This document shows, in pieces, positions 7,156-15,106 of a DNA stretch of 38,554 nucleotides. The stretch is taken from contig DAOTWZ010000035.1 in assembly GCA_034435615.1 (NCBI GenBank), forward strand, positions 1 through 38,554, read 5' to 3'. The notes below the pieces were generated by a model. That model did not search any database. It worked only from the letters and a program-made list of their open reading frames with translations, and was not told the DNA's origin. This DNA comes from H17-190 sp034435615. GTDB taxonomy: Bacteria > Chloroflexota > Dehalococcoidia > SM23-28-2 > HRBIN24. Position numbers and translations under genes: made by a program. The stretch's first letter is position 1. The number at the start of each line of letters is the position of its first letter.

Positions 7156-8526
7156 ATGACGCTGGTCGAACAACTCGCCCAATTCGTGGTCAGAGCGGAC
7201 TACGAGCAGCTCTCTCCCGAGGCGCGGCGGGAGCTGAAGATACGGGTGCTGGACTCCCTGGGCTGCGCCATAGGCGCCCTGGAGGGGGAGCCTATAGTCC
7301 TCATCCGCCAGCACTTGGAGGAGTTCGGCGGCAATCCCCTGGCCACCCTCATCGGTGGTGGGAAGACGGCACCCGACCGTGCCGCTTTCTACAACGGCGC
7401 CCTCGTCCGCTACCTGGACTACAACGACTCCTTCCTGGCCAAGGGGGAGACCTGCCACCCCAGCGACAACCTGGGTGCTGTCATGGCCGCCAGCGAGTAC
7501 GCTGACCGCAGCGGCCGCGATATGCTGACGGCCCTGGCGGTGGCCTATCAGGTGCAGTGCCGCCTCTCCGAGGTGGCGCCCGTCCGCCACAAGGGATTCG
7601 ACCATACCACCCAGGGCACCTACGCCGCCGGCGCCGGCGTCGCCAAGGCGCTGGGGCTGGACGTGGAGCGCACGGCCAACGCCATCGCCCTCAGCGCCAC
7701 CCCCAACAACGCCCTGCGGGTGACCAGGACGGGCCGACTGTCCCACTGGAAAGGGCTGGCCTACCCCCACACCGGCTTCGTGGCCACCCACGCTGGCTTC
7801 CTGGCCATGCGGGGCATCACCGGGCCCCTGGAGGTCTTCGAGGGGAACAAGGGGTTCATGGACGCCATCGCCGGCCACTTCGAGATCGACTGGTTCCAGG
7901 AAGACCTGGAGCGGGTGCGCAAGACCATCATCAAGAAGTACAACGCCGAGATCCACTCCCAGTCCGCCATCGAGGGGCTCCTGGAGCTGCAGGCGCAGCA
8001 CGGCTTCACCGCCCAGGACGTGGAGCGCATAGAGCTGGACACCTTCCAGGTGGCCTTCATGATCATCGGCGGCGGCGAGGAGGGGGACAAGCACATCGTC
8101 CAGACCAAAGAGGAGGCGGACCACAGCCTCCCCTACATGCTGGCGGCCGCCCTCCTGGACGGCGATGTGGGCCCCGCTCAGTACGAGCCGGAGCGCATCC
8201 TGCGGGAGGACGTCCAGACCCTCCTGCGCAAGGTGCACGTCCGCCCCAGGGACGACCTGAGCGCCCGCTTCCCGGACGAGATGCCCGCCCACCTGCGCGT
8301 CCACCTGAAGGACGGGCGCGTCCTGGAGATAGAGAAGCGGGACTACGAGGGCTTCCACACCCGCCCCATGGCCTGGGAGCGAGTGGCCCAGAAGTTCGAG
8401 CGGCTGGCCGCTCCCTACGCCGATGCCTCCCTCAGGCGTAATATCATTAGCTGTGTCGAGAACCTGGAGAACGTGAAGGTGCGCGAGCTGGTAGGGCTCC
8501 TGGCCCAAGTCAAAAAGGAGGGTTAA
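7156..8526 (+). CDS. MmgE/PrpD family protein
   Basis: 456-residue protein of the MmgE/PrpD family, which includes 2-methylcitrate dehydratase, cis-aconitate decarboxylase and iminodisuccinate epimerase. The N-terminal all-helical domain shows typical stretches: RVLDSLGCAIGA (about 29-40), the AAFYNGALVRYLDYND region (about 76-91) and HPSDNLGAVMA (about 98-108). A C-terminal alpha-beta domain with VRPRDDL (about 358) follows. A strong AGGAGG site precedes the ATG. The gene is followed after 4 nt by the ComA-like gene, whose ribosome site overlaps this stop codon, so the two are co-translated. The substrate cannot be read from the sequence; the partner suggests a three-carbon or sulfonate acid rather than methylcitrate (inference). 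No prpB or prpC is nearby. Confidence 0.92.
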   Translation: MTLVEQLAQFVVRADYEQLSPEARRELKIRVLDSLGCAIGALEGEPIVLIRQHLEEFGGNPLATLIGGGKTAPDRAAFYNGALVRYLDYNDSFLAKGETCHPSDNLGAVMAASEYADRSGRDMLTALAVAYQVQCRLSEVAPVRHKGFDHTTQGTYAAGAGVAKALGLDVERTANAIALSATPNNALRVTRTGRLSHWKGLAYPHTGFVATHAGFLAMRGITGPLEVFEGNKGFMDAIAGHFEIDWFQEDLERVRKTIIKKYNAEIHSQSAIEGLLELQAQHGFTAQDVERIELDTFQVAFMIIGGGEEGDKHIVQTKEEADHSLPYMLAAALLDGDVGPAQYEPERILREDVQTLLRKVHVRPRDDLSARFPDEMPAHLRVHLKDGRVLEIEKRDYEGFHTRPMAWERVAQKFERLAAPYADASLRRNIISCVENLENVKVRELVGLLAQVKKEG

Positions 8527-8530
8527 AGCG

Positions 8531-9367
8531 ATGGAGCGAGCCGTCACGGAGAGGGCATTCGCCTTCATTCCCATGAACAAGCGGGACCGCAAGCCCCGCA
8601 GCCGCGGCCTCACCGAGATCCGCGCCGCCTACTACACCCCCTTCGGCCGCCGCTACCTGGAGGACCTACTGGACACCATGGGCGAGTACATAGACAGTAT
8701 CAAGTTCGCCGGCGGCTGCTTCACCCTCTACCCGCGGGACGTCCTCAAGGAGATCATAGACCTCTGCCACCGGCGGGACGTCCTGGTCTCCACCGGCGGC
8801 TTCATCGAGCGGGTGCTCTCCTGGAACGACCCGGAGCTGGTGGACCGTTACATCCAGGAGTGCCGCGACATCGGCTTCGATATCATAGAGATCTCCACCG
8901 GCTTCATCACCATCCCCACCGATGACTGGCTGCGGCTGGTGGAGAAGGTGCAGAAGGCGGGGCTCAAGGCGAAGCCGGAGGTGGGCATCCAGTTCGGCGC
9001 CGGCGGCGCCACCTCCGCCGAGGAGCTGGCGGCCGAGGGCACCCGCGACGTGGGCTGGGCCATCGAGCAGGCGCGACGCTTCCTGGAGGCCGGCGCCTAC
9101 CTCATCATGATCGAGTCCGAGGGGATCACCGAGAACGTGAAGACCTGGCGCACAGACGTAGTGGCCAAGATCATCGCCGGCCTGGGGCTGGAGAAGGTGA
9201 TGTTCGAGGCGGCGGAGCCGGAGGTCTTCACCTGGTACATCAAGAACTACGGGCCGGAGGTCAATCTCTTCGTGGACCACAGCCAGATTGTGCAACTGGA
9301 GGCGATACGCTCCGGCCTCTGGGGCACCAAGAGCATCTGGGGCCGTATCCTCACCTACAAGGAATAG
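8531..9367 (+). CDS. Phosphosulfolactate synthase-like protein (ComA family)
   Basis: 278-residue TIM-barrel protein of the ComA family. ComA adds sulfite to phosphoenolpyruvate to give phosphosulfolactate, the first step of one coenzyme M route; relatives occur in Bacillus and plants. Typical segments are KPRSRGLTEI near residue 21, the IDSIKFAGGCFTLYPRD strand (about 53-69), STGFITIP (about 122-129), the KPEVGIQFGAGG strand, and the IESEGI and FVDHSQI regions near the C-terminus. The length fits the family. It follows the PrpD-family gene by 4 nt with its ribosome site AGGAGGG across that stop. No comB or comC partners are visible, so the product may have another fate. Confidence 0.87.
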   Translation: MERAVTERAFAFIPMNKRDRKPRSRGLTEIRAAYYTPFGRRYLEDLLDTMGEYIDSIKFAGGCFTLYPRDVLKEIIDLCHRRDVLVSTGGFIERVLSWNDPELVDRYIQECRDIGFDIIEISTGFITIPTDDWLRLVEKVQKAGLKAKPEVGIQFGAGGATSAEELAAEGTRDVGWAIEQARRFLEAGAYLIMIESEGITENVKTWRTDVVAKIIAGLGLEKVMFEAAEPEVFTWYIKNYGPEVNLFVDHSQIVQLEAIRSGLWGTKSIWGRILTYKE

Positions 9368-9389
9368 GCGGGCCTCAGGGCAGTCCTCT

Positions 9390-9423
9390 GGACGGCCGCC
9401 GGGCAGGGTCCCGGCGGCCGTCC
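9390..9423. terminator. Bidirectional hairpin between convergent comA-like and HAD genes
   Basis: A perfect 14-bp stem (9390-9403 with 9410-9423) and 6-nt loop CAGGGT sits midway in the 75-bp convergent gap. Only a weak pyrimidine run (CTCTTCC) follows on the plus strand. It is likely to end transcription from both sides. Confidence 0.75.
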
Positions 9424-9442
9424 CTCTTCCGCTGCCGACCCC

Positions 9443-10102
9443 TCAGGCGGGCGGGCCAAGCAGGAAGGCGCGGGCGGCCGGCTCCTCCAGGGAGGACACC
9501 ACCAGGTCCGCCTCGGCCAGTGCTTGGGGCGGCCGCGTGGTGGCCACGCCCAGGCAGCGCATCCCGGCCGCCTTGGCGGCGGCTATCCCCTCCGGAGCGT
9601 CCTCGATGACGGTGCAGCCCGAGGGAGGAACCCCCAGGCGCTGCGCCGCCAGGAGGAAGCCCTCCGGGTCTGGCTTCCCCCTGGAGACGTCCTCGGCGGC
9701 CACGACGGCCCCGAAGACCCCCTCCAGGTTCAGGGAGCGCAGCACTAGCTGGACGTTGAGGAGCGGCGTGGAGGTGACGATGGCCTGGCGGTAGCCCAGT
9801 GCGGCTGCCTCCCGCACCAGCGCCAGCGAGCCGGGGAGGGGCTCCACCCGGCCCGATACCAGGGAACGGTAGAGCTCCTCCTTCCGCTCCGCCAGCCGCG
9901 CCGTCTCCTCGGGCGAGAGGGGGCCCAGGAGGCGGTGGAGGATGGCCTCGTTGCGGAGGCCCAGGAGGTGGGTGCGGAAGAATTCCTCGTCCAGCTCCCG
10001 GCCCAGCTCGGCCAGGAGCTGACGGAAGGCCCGGTAATGGTAGGCGGCGCTATCGACGAGGACGCCGTCCAGGTCCCACAGGAGGGCTCTGCCGAGGGCC
10101 AC
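9443..10102 (-). CDS. HAD family phosphatase (beta-phosphoglucomutase-like)
   Basis: 219-residue HAD subfamily IA hydrolase. Motif I is DLDGVLVD (10-17, nucleophile Asp10 and acid Asp12), motif II is the Thr/Ser of VTSTP (about 110-114), motif III is the Lys of GKPDPEGF and motif IV is VIEDAPEGI. A helical cap lies between residues 18 and 85. The start is a GTG with only a weak ribosome site. It follows the tetR gene by 14 bp and is probably co-transcribed. The substrate is unknown; sugar phosphates or small phosphomonoesters are usual for the family. Confidence 0.9.
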   Translation of the reverse strand: MALGRALLWDLDGVLVDSAAYHYRAFRQLLAELGRELDEEFFRTHLLGLRNEAILHRLLGPLSPEETARLAERKEELYRSLVSGRVEPLPGSLALVREAAALGYRQAIVTSTPLLNVQLVLRSLNLEGVFGAVVAAEDVSRGKPDPEGFLLAAQRLGVPPSGCTVIEDAPEGIAAAKAAGMRCLGVATTRPPQALAEADLVVSSLEEPAARAFLLGPPA

Positions 10103-10116
10103 CGGTAAGCAGCACT

Positions 10117-10737
10117 CTAGCCTTTACCGTAGACGATCTGCTCTACGGCCGAGTCGAGGCGGCTCTCGGGCAGTTGGTCCCACAGGTCCAGGGCCTGCGC
10201 CGCCAGCATGAGGTGGCCCATCCCCAGGAAGAGCCAGGCCTGGGTCTCTGGGTCCAGCTTGGCGGCGAACTGGCCCTCCCCCTGGGCCCGGCGGTAGAGA
10301 TCTCGGATGAAGTTGTGAGCCTCCAGGAGGATGTCCCGCGCCGCCTCCCGGACCTCGGGCTCGTCCGCCTCCTGGCTGGCCCTGAGGTAGGCCAGGATGA
10401 GATCGGGGCGGCCTCTCATCTCGCCGTAGAAGGAGCGAGCGATGCTCTTGAGGGCCGTGGCCGGGTCAGCCGAGGCGGCAGCCATCTCTCGCCAGGCGTC
10501 CAGGACCTGCTCCCAGGCCTTCCTCAGGGCGACCAGGAACAGCTCATGTTTGCTGCTGAAGTGCCGGTAGATGGTGGGCTCGGCCACGCCGGCCGCCTTG
10601 GCTATGTCGGAGGTGCCCGCCTTGCTGTAGCCCACCTGGGCGAAGACCGAGATGGCCACGTCCAGCAACTGACGGTACCGCTGTTCTCCGGGGAGCCTCT
10701 GACGTCTTCTTCGGCCCTCGGGGCTCCACCTGTTCAT
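10117..10737 (-). CDS. TetR/AcrR family transcriptional regulator
   Basis: 206-residue regulator with an N-terminal TetR helix-turn-helix (about 20-65; GTSDIAKAAGVAEPTIYRHFSSK is diagnostic) and a helical ligand-binding C-terminus. I prefer the second ATG (10737): AAGGAGG lies 8 nt upstream of it but only 2 nt from the first ATG at 10743. It has its own promoter with a palindrome between the -35 and -10 boxes, so autorepression is likely. The HAD gene downstream is probably in the same transcript. The divergent flavin oxidoreductase gene could be a second target. The ligand is unknown. Confidence 0.92.
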   Translation of the reverse strand: MNRWSPEGRRRRQRLPGEQRYRQLLDVAISVFAQVGYSKAGTSDIAKAAGVAEPTIYRHFSSKHELFLVALRKAWEQVLDAWREMAAASADPATALKSIARSFYGEMRGRPDLILAYLRASQEADEPEVREAARDILLEAHNFIRDLYRRAQGEGQFAAKLDPETQAWLFLGMGHLMLAAQALDLWDQLPESRLDSAVEQIVYGKG

Positions 10738-10763
10738 ACTCATCGCCTCCTTGAACTCGCTAC

Positions 10764-10792
10764 AGTATAGCCATTGAGTTTTTCAATGTCGT
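10764..10792 (-). promoter_or_regulatory. tetR promoter with internal operator
   Basis: On the minus strand a -10 TATACT (10764-10769) and -35 ACGACA (10787-10792) are 17 bp apart. The spacer region holds the inverted repeat CATTGA-GTTTT-TCAATG (10772-10788), the classic place for a repressor operator. It is probably bound by the adjacent TetR protein. Confidence 0.6.
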
Positions 10793-10921
10793 AGTAACTA
10801 GAATACCACTTGTCCAGAGCAGTGGCTATAGCGTAACATTAGTCATTTTGGCCGAAAAGTCCGTCGTCTCGGCTTGCTCCCCCGAGGGCGGCCCTCTCCC
10901 CTTATGTTTCTAGATGAATCT

Positions 10922-10950
10922 TTGGGAATGCGGCGCCGCGGTGCTAATAT
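10922..10950 (+). promoter_or_regulatory. Promoter of the flavin oxidoreductase gene
   Basis: TTGGGA (10922-10927), 17-bp spacer and TAATAT (10945-10950) with an extended TG. The leader would be about 165 nt. The 385-bp spacer between tetR and this gene otherwise holds the direct repeat GGCCGTTNAT (near 10958 and 10979) and leader hairpins. Confidence 0.5.
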
Positions 10951-11043
10951 AGGGTTGGCCGTTAATGTCAGGGGGGGCCGTTCATCGGCTCGCTGAGGGA
11001 GCCAGGGCTCCCCAAGGGCGGCCAGACCAGGGCCCAGCGCCTA

Positions 11044-11069
11044 CGGCAGGGAGCGGAGCTTCCCTGCCG
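11044..11069 (+). other. Leader hairpin upstream of the flavin oxidoreductase gene
   Basis: Perfect 9-bp stem CGGCAGGGA / TCCCTGCCG with an 8-nt loop, 54 nt before the start codon. A second possible hairpin, GGGAGC / GCTCCC, occurs about 45 nt upstream. No known riboswitch consensus is recognised. It may be an attenuator or mRNA-stability element. Confidence 0.4.
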
Positions 11070-11122
11070 AGTCATAGTCCAGACAGGGAGAAGGCGTGGG
11101 GACGGCCCCTCGGGAGGCAAGC

Positions 11123-12304
11123 ATGAAGGTGAGCCTTTTCTATCTGCCCAGCATCGGCTCCCGGCAGGAGATCGAGAGAGGGATGGCGGGAGTGCGGGAG
11201 GACCTCTACCAGCGGATGCTGCAGGAGCTGGTGGAACAGGCCCAACTGGCCGATGCCCTGGGCTACGAGTCCATATCCTTCACCGAGCACCACTTCCACA
11301 TCGAGGGGTTCGAGGTCTCCACCAACCCCGTCCTGCTGGACCTATACATCGCCCTCCACACCCGGCGGATACGGGTGGGGCAGTTGGGCATCGTCCTCCC
11401 GGCCCACAACCCGTTGCAGGTGGCGGAAGACCTGGCTATGGTGGACCACATGACAGGCGGCCGCCTCAACGTCGGCTTCGCCCGTGGCTACCAGAGGCGC
11501 TGGGTGGACACCATGGCCCAGCTGTATCACGGCATCCACGGCGTCCGCCCCGGCCAGCATGATGAGGTAGACCAGGCCAACTGGGAGGTCTTCCAGGAGT
11601 GCTACGAGATCATCAAGCTGGCCTGGACCCAGGAGACCTTCTCCTACCAGGGGAAGTACTGGAAGATACCGCCGGACGAGGTCCCCTGGGACATCGAGGC
11701 GACGCGCCGCTGGGGCACGGGAGTGAGCGAGGACGGTGTCCTGCGGCAGGTAGGCATCGTCCCGCGCCCCCTGCAGAAGCCCCACCCCCCTGTCTTCCAG
11801 CCCTTCGCCTCCAGCGAGACCACCATCCGCTGGTGCGCCAGGGAGGGGATAACGGCCATCCTGCCGCCCATGTTCCTGGCCACCCAGAACTACCTCTACC
11901 AGGTCTACCGTGAGGAGGCGGCAAGCCACGGCCGCTACCTGGCGGAGGGCGAGGGGCTAGGGGTGCTGCGGGACGTGGTGGTGGCCGACACCGACGAGGA
12001 GGCGCTGCGCCTCTGGCACGAGGGGCCGGCCTTCGTGGGGGCGGCCTGGTTCCGCCCCTTCGGCTTCGACTTCCTGATGCGCGATCCCGGTCGCGTCTCC
12101 AGCCTGGCCCCTCAGGAGATGATGGACCGCTCCCTAATCCTGGTGGGGAGCCCGGAGAGCGTCTGCTTCCAACTGGAGCGGCTCCTGAAGCAGACGCCGG
12201 TGAGCTGGCTCTTCGCCTGGGTCTACAACGGCGTCATACCCCACGTCAAGCTGATGCGCTCCCTGGAGCTCTTCGCCACCAAAGTCCTGCCCCGATTCCA
12301 GTAG
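11123..12304 (+). CDS. LLM class flavin-dependent oxidoreductase
   Basis: 393-residue luciferase-like monooxygenase (TIM barrel, FMN- or F420-dependent). Typical features are the YESISFTEHHF segment (about 49-59), the RVGQLGIVLPAHNPLQVAEDLAMVDHMTGGR stretch in the family core (about 84-114), GFARG (about 118) and a late VGSPESV motif. The ATG at 11123 has GGGAGG 5 nt upstream, so an upstream in-frame start at 11096 is not used. A crotonase gene follows after 13 bp, forming an operon that looks catabolic for an acyl-CoA-linked compound. Cofactor and substrate cannot be read from the sequence. Confidence 0.92.
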   Translation: MKVSLFYLPSIGSRQEIERGMAGVREDLYQRMLQELVEQAQLADALGYESISFTEHHFHIEGFEVSTNPVLLDLYIALHTRRIRVGQLGIVLPAHNPLQVAEDLAMVDHMTGGRLNVGFARGYQRRWVDTMAQLYHGIHGVRPGQHDEVDQANWEVFQECYEIIKLAWTQETFSYQGKYWKIPPDEVPWDIEATRRWGTGVSEDGVLRQVGIVPRPLQKPHPPVFQPFASSETTIRWCAREGITAILPPMFLATQNYLYQVYREEAASHGRYLAEGEGLGVLRDVVVADTDEEALRLWHEGPAFVGAAWFRPFGFDFLMRDPGRVSSLAPQEMMDRSLILVGSPESVCFQLERLLKQTPVSWLFAWVYNGVIPHVKLMRSLELFATKVLPRFQ

Positions 12305-12317
12305 CAAGGAGGTAGCC

Positions 12318-13124
12318 ATGCCAGCGCTGCTCTACGAGAAGCGGGACGGCATAGCCTACATCACCCTGAACCGCCCCGAGGTCCGCAACGCCATCGACCC
12401 GGAGATGCTGGTGCGGTTGGCCGAGGCGTGGCTGGACTTCGAGGCCGATGATTCCCTGCGGGTGGCCATCATCACCGGCGCCGGCGACAAGGCCTTCAGC
12501 GCCGGGGCCGACCTGGGCCGCCTCATCCCCCTCTTCACCGGCGCCCGCCAGCCCGAAGACGAATGGGACCACAAGGTGGTCAGCAACCCCGACCTGTTCA
12601 ACATCTTCCTGTTGCGGCGTCGCCCCATCTACAAGCCCATCATCGCCGCCGTCAACGGCTTCTGCCTGGCCGGTGGCACCGAGATCATCCAGGCCTGCGA
12701 TATCCGCATTGCCGCTGAGCACGCCACCTTCGGCCTGATGGAGGTGAAGCGGGGGCTGGTGCCGGCCGGCGGCTCCCTGGTGCGCCTCCCCCGACAGATC
12801 CCCTACTGCAAGGCCATGGAGATCCTGCTGGTGGGAGACCCCATCAGCGCCCAGGAGGCCTACCGCATCGGCCTGGTCAACTACGTGGTGCCCCTGGAGG
12901 AGCTGATGCCCACGGCTGAGCGCTTCGCCCGCAAGATCGCCGAGAACGGGCCGCTGGCGGTGCGCAAGATCAAGGAAGCGGTGATACGGACCACCGGGCT
13001 CCCCCTGGAGGAGGCCTACAAGATAGAGTCCCAGATATCCCGGGAGATAGCCGCCTCTGAGGACGCCCGCGAGGGCGCCCGCGCCTTCATGGAGAAGCGG
13101 CCCCCTCAGTACAAGGGCCGCTAG
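12318..13124 (+). CDS. Enoyl-CoA hydratase/isomerase (crotonase) family protein
   Basis: 268-residue crotonase. The oxyanion-hole segment is AFSAGADL (about 59-66) and the second is NGFCLAGGTE. Both hydratase glutamates are present: Glu122 in GGTE and Glu142 in the FGLMEVKRGLVPAGG stretch. This favours a true hydratase. A ribosome site AAGGAGG lies just before the ATG. It follows the flavin oxidoreductase gene by 13 bp, so the pair is probably co-transcribed. A hairpin spanning the convergent junction follows. Confidence 0.93.
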   Translation: MPALLYEKRDGIAYITLNRPEVRNAIDPEMLVRLAEAWLDFEADDSLRVAIITGAGDKAFSAGADLGRLIPLFTGARQPEDEWDHKVVSNPDLFNIFLLRRRPIYKPIIAAVNGFCLAGGTEIIQACDIRIAAEHATFGLMEVKRGLVPAGGSLVRLPRQIPYCKAMEILLVGDPISAQEAYRIGLVNYVVPLEELMPTAERFARKIAENGPLAVRKIKEAVIRTTGLPLEEAYKIESQISREIAASEDAREGARAFMEKRPPQYKGR

Positions 13125-13138
13125 GAGGACGAGGCCGG

Positions 13139-13184
13139 GGCCTGGCCGGCGCCGCCCGCTGGGGAAAGGGCTGCCGGTCAGGCC
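13139..13184. terminator. Hairpin at the convergent crotonase/MBL junction
   Basis: 12-bp stem with one G-U pair (13139-13150 and 13173-13184) and a 22-nt loop, overlapping the stop codon of the minus-strand MBL gene. There is no U-tract. It is a moderate candidate for a shared terminator. Confidence 0.35.
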
Positions 13185-14227
13185 CGGGCGAAGTAGACGA
13201 CACCGTCCATCTCCACCTCCTTCAGCCGGCCCTGGCGGGCCAGGAAGCGGAGGTGGGCCAGCGTCTCCCCGATGGCTGCCCGCCGCATCCAGCCGGAGAG
13301 CTCCTCGTAGGAGCCGATGTTCCAGCGGATGCGCTGGGCCACGGTGGCGGCGGGCACCATCTCCTCATAGCCTATGGCCTGGACCATCTCCTCCAGCCGC
13401 TCCTCGTGGTGGTGCATCAGTTCATGGAGACGCTTCTGGAACCAGTCCACGTCCCACTCGTGGGCGGGCAGGATGCGGTCCACCTTCAGGTTAGCCACCT
13501 TCTGCAGGCTGTCCAGGTAGTCCTGGAGAGGGTTCTCCCTCTGCTCGGGGTGGAGGCTGATGTTGGGCGTGATGAGGGGCAGGATGTGGTCGCCGGTCAG
13601 GAGGAGCCGGTGGTTGGGCTCGTACAGGCAGATGTGGCCGGGCGAGTGGCCGGGCGTCCATATGACCTCGAAGACGAACTGGCCGACCTTCAGGTGCTCG
13701 CCCCCCTTCACGGCCACATCGGCCTTGTCTATGGGGGCGACGAAGAAGCGCATGGGCATGGAGCTGCGGGCTATGTCGTCGGTCTCCTCGCTGGGGACGC
13801 CGTGCCGGCGCGCCCAGTCCTTCATGCGCTGGATCAGCTCCTCCGGCTCCACGTAGCGGCTGCGCATGAAGCTCACCTCGTTCTCGTGCATCCAGACGGT
13901 GCAGCCGGACTCCTTCTTGATGCGGCCCACCAGCCCGCAATGGTCGGGGTGGGAGTGGGTGATGGCCAGGTTGCGCACCTCGCTGACGTCGCTGCCCAGC
14001 TCGTTGAGCTGCTCCTTCAGGGCCTGGTAGGCGTCGTCGGTGTTCCAGCCGCAGTCCACCAGCAGGTTCTCGCCATTGCTCACGATGAAGTAGGGGAGGA
14101 CGTAGGGGAGCCCCTTCACCTGGTGGGGGTTGTGGGGAAGCTCCTCCCGCAGCCGGTAGGCCTCCCGCCGCTGGTACTCTGGGAACGGCGTTACCAACTG
14201 GTAGATGCCCTCATGGACCTTTCGCAC
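13178..14227 (-). CDS. MBL fold metallo-hydrolase
   Basis: 349-residue metallo-beta-lactamase fold hydrolase. The canonical metal motif HSHPDH (91-96) is followed by PGHSPGH (second metal His), LTGDH and LPAHEWD. The C-terminal 90 residues look like the winged-helix tail found in many acyl- and lactonase-like MBL proteins. The GTG start is preceded by GGAGGG at 6 nt. The gene faces the dienelactone hydrolase gene across a spacer with the inverted repeat CTCAC-6-GTGAG (14261-14276). The role is unknown; a thioesterase or lactonase that works with the neighbouring catabolic genes is possible. Confidence 0.92.
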   Translation of the reverse strand: MRKVHEGIYQLVTPFPEYQRREAYRLREELPHNPHQVKGLPYVLPYFIVSNGENLLVDCGWNTDDAYQALKEQLNELGSDVSEVRNLAITHSHPDHCGLVGRIKKESGCTVWMHENEVSFMRSRYVEPEELIQRMKDWARRHGVPSEETDDIARSSMPMRFFVAPIDKADVAVKGGEHLKVGQFVFEVIWTPGHSPGHICLYEPNHRLLLTGDHILPLITPNISLHPEQRENPLQDYLDSLQKVANLKVDRILPAHEWDVDWFQKRLHELMHHHEERLEEMVQAIGYEEMVPAATVAQRIRWNIGSYEELSGWMRRAAIGETLAHLRFLARQGRLKEVEMDGVVYFARA

Positions 14228-14260
14228 GGCTGTCCCTCCGCGACGCGCAGGAATTTAATT

Positions 14261-14276
14261 CTCACGTAAAAGTGAG
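14261..14276. promoter_or_regulatory. Inverted repeat between divergent MBL and DLH genes
   Basis: CTCAC, 6-bp spacer, GTGAG, in a short AT-richer stretch just upstream of the MBL gene. It is a plausible operator for a dimeric regulator, but no regulator gene is adjacent. Confidence 0.3.
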
Positions 14277-14326
14277 CTTAACACTACCCGTGAAGGTAAG
14301 TCAATCAGCGGTGAGCCTGGCGTCCC

Positions 14327-14356
14327 TTGAGGGCGGGTGCCAACCCGGGCCATAAT
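14327..14356 (+). promoter_or_regulatory. Promoter of the dienelactone hydrolase gene
   Basis: TTGAGG (14327-14332), 18-bp spacer and CATAAT (14351-14356). Transcription would start near 14363, upstream of the ribosome site AGAGGTG. This argues for the ATG at 14388. Confidence 0.5.
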
Positions 14357-14387
14357 GGGCGGTAGCTGTCTGGCCAGAGGTGGGAAG

Positions 14388-15104
14388 ATGCTGCAGCGCT
14401 GGGAGCAGGTGACCGTGGACGGCAGCCCCATGGGCTGCTTCCTGGCCGCCCCCGAAGGGGCCGGCCCCTTCCCCGGCGTGCTGGTGGTCCAGCACGCGCC
14501 GGGCGTGGACGAGTTCATACAGGAGATCTGCCAGCGTCTGGCCGGGGAGGGCTACGTGGCCATCGCCCCTGAGCTCTACCACCGGGAGACCGAGGAGCAG
14601 CGCCAGGACGACCCTTTGACCCGTATGGGCCGCCTCAGGGACGCCGAGATCGCCAGGGACGTGGACGCGGCGGTAGAGCGGCTGCGCTCCCTGCCCGAGG
14701 TGGACGGCGAGCGGGTGGGCATCGTCGGTTTCTGCATAGGCGGGCGGGTAGCCCTGATGATGGCCGCCCTCAACCCCGCCTTCAAGGCCTGCGTCGATTT
14801 CTACGGCGGCAACATCATGGTGGCCTGGGGAGAGGGGCCAGCACCCATTGAGCTGGTGCCACAGTTGCGCTGCCCCGTCCTGGGCCTCTTCGGGGCCGAG
14901 GACACCAACCCCAGCCCTCAGGACGTGGCCCGCCTGGACCAGGAGATGACCAGGCACGGCAAGCCCCACCAGTTCCACTCCTACCCGGGGGCCGGCCACG
15001 CCTTCCTGAACCGCTTCCGCCCCACCTACCGACCGGAGGCGGCGGCCGACGCCTGGCGCAAGTGCCTGGACTTCCTCGCCCAGCACCTGCGCCGGGGGGC
15101 TTGA
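14388..15104 (+). CDS. Dienelactone hydrolase family protein
   Basis: 238-residue alpha/beta hydrolase of the dienelactone hydrolase family. The catalytic triad is visible: Cys116 in GFCIGG, Asp172 in GAEDTNP and His204 in PGAGHAF. The N-terminal motif PGVLVVQHAPGVDE (about 29-42) is typical. The ATG at 14388 has AGAGGTG 5 nt upstream and lies after the predicted promoter; a GTG at 14337 would add residues unlike the family. The stop is 2 bp from that of the convergent DUF2298 gene. It probably cleaves a lactone or ester; the exact substrate is unknown. Confidence 0.93.
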   Translation: MLQRWEQVTVDGSPMGCFLAAPEGAGPFPGVLVVQHAPGVDEFIQEICQRLAGEGYVAIAPELYHRETEEQRQDDPLTRMGRLRDAEIARDVDAAVERLRSLPEVDGERVGIVGFCIGGRVALMMAALNPAFKACVDFYGGNIMVAWGEGPAPIELVPQLRCPVLGLFGAEDTNPSPQDVARLDQEMTRHGKPHQFHSYPGAGHAFLNRFRPTYRPEAAADAWRKCLDFLAQHLRRGA

Positions 15105-15106
15105 GC

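Noticed and set aside
7042..8613. Long antisense open frame (523 codons) opposite the PrpD-family gene
   Set aside because: High-GC antisense frame with repetitive Gly/Val/Leu/His composition, no family motif and no ribosome site; the plus-strand gene is clearly real.
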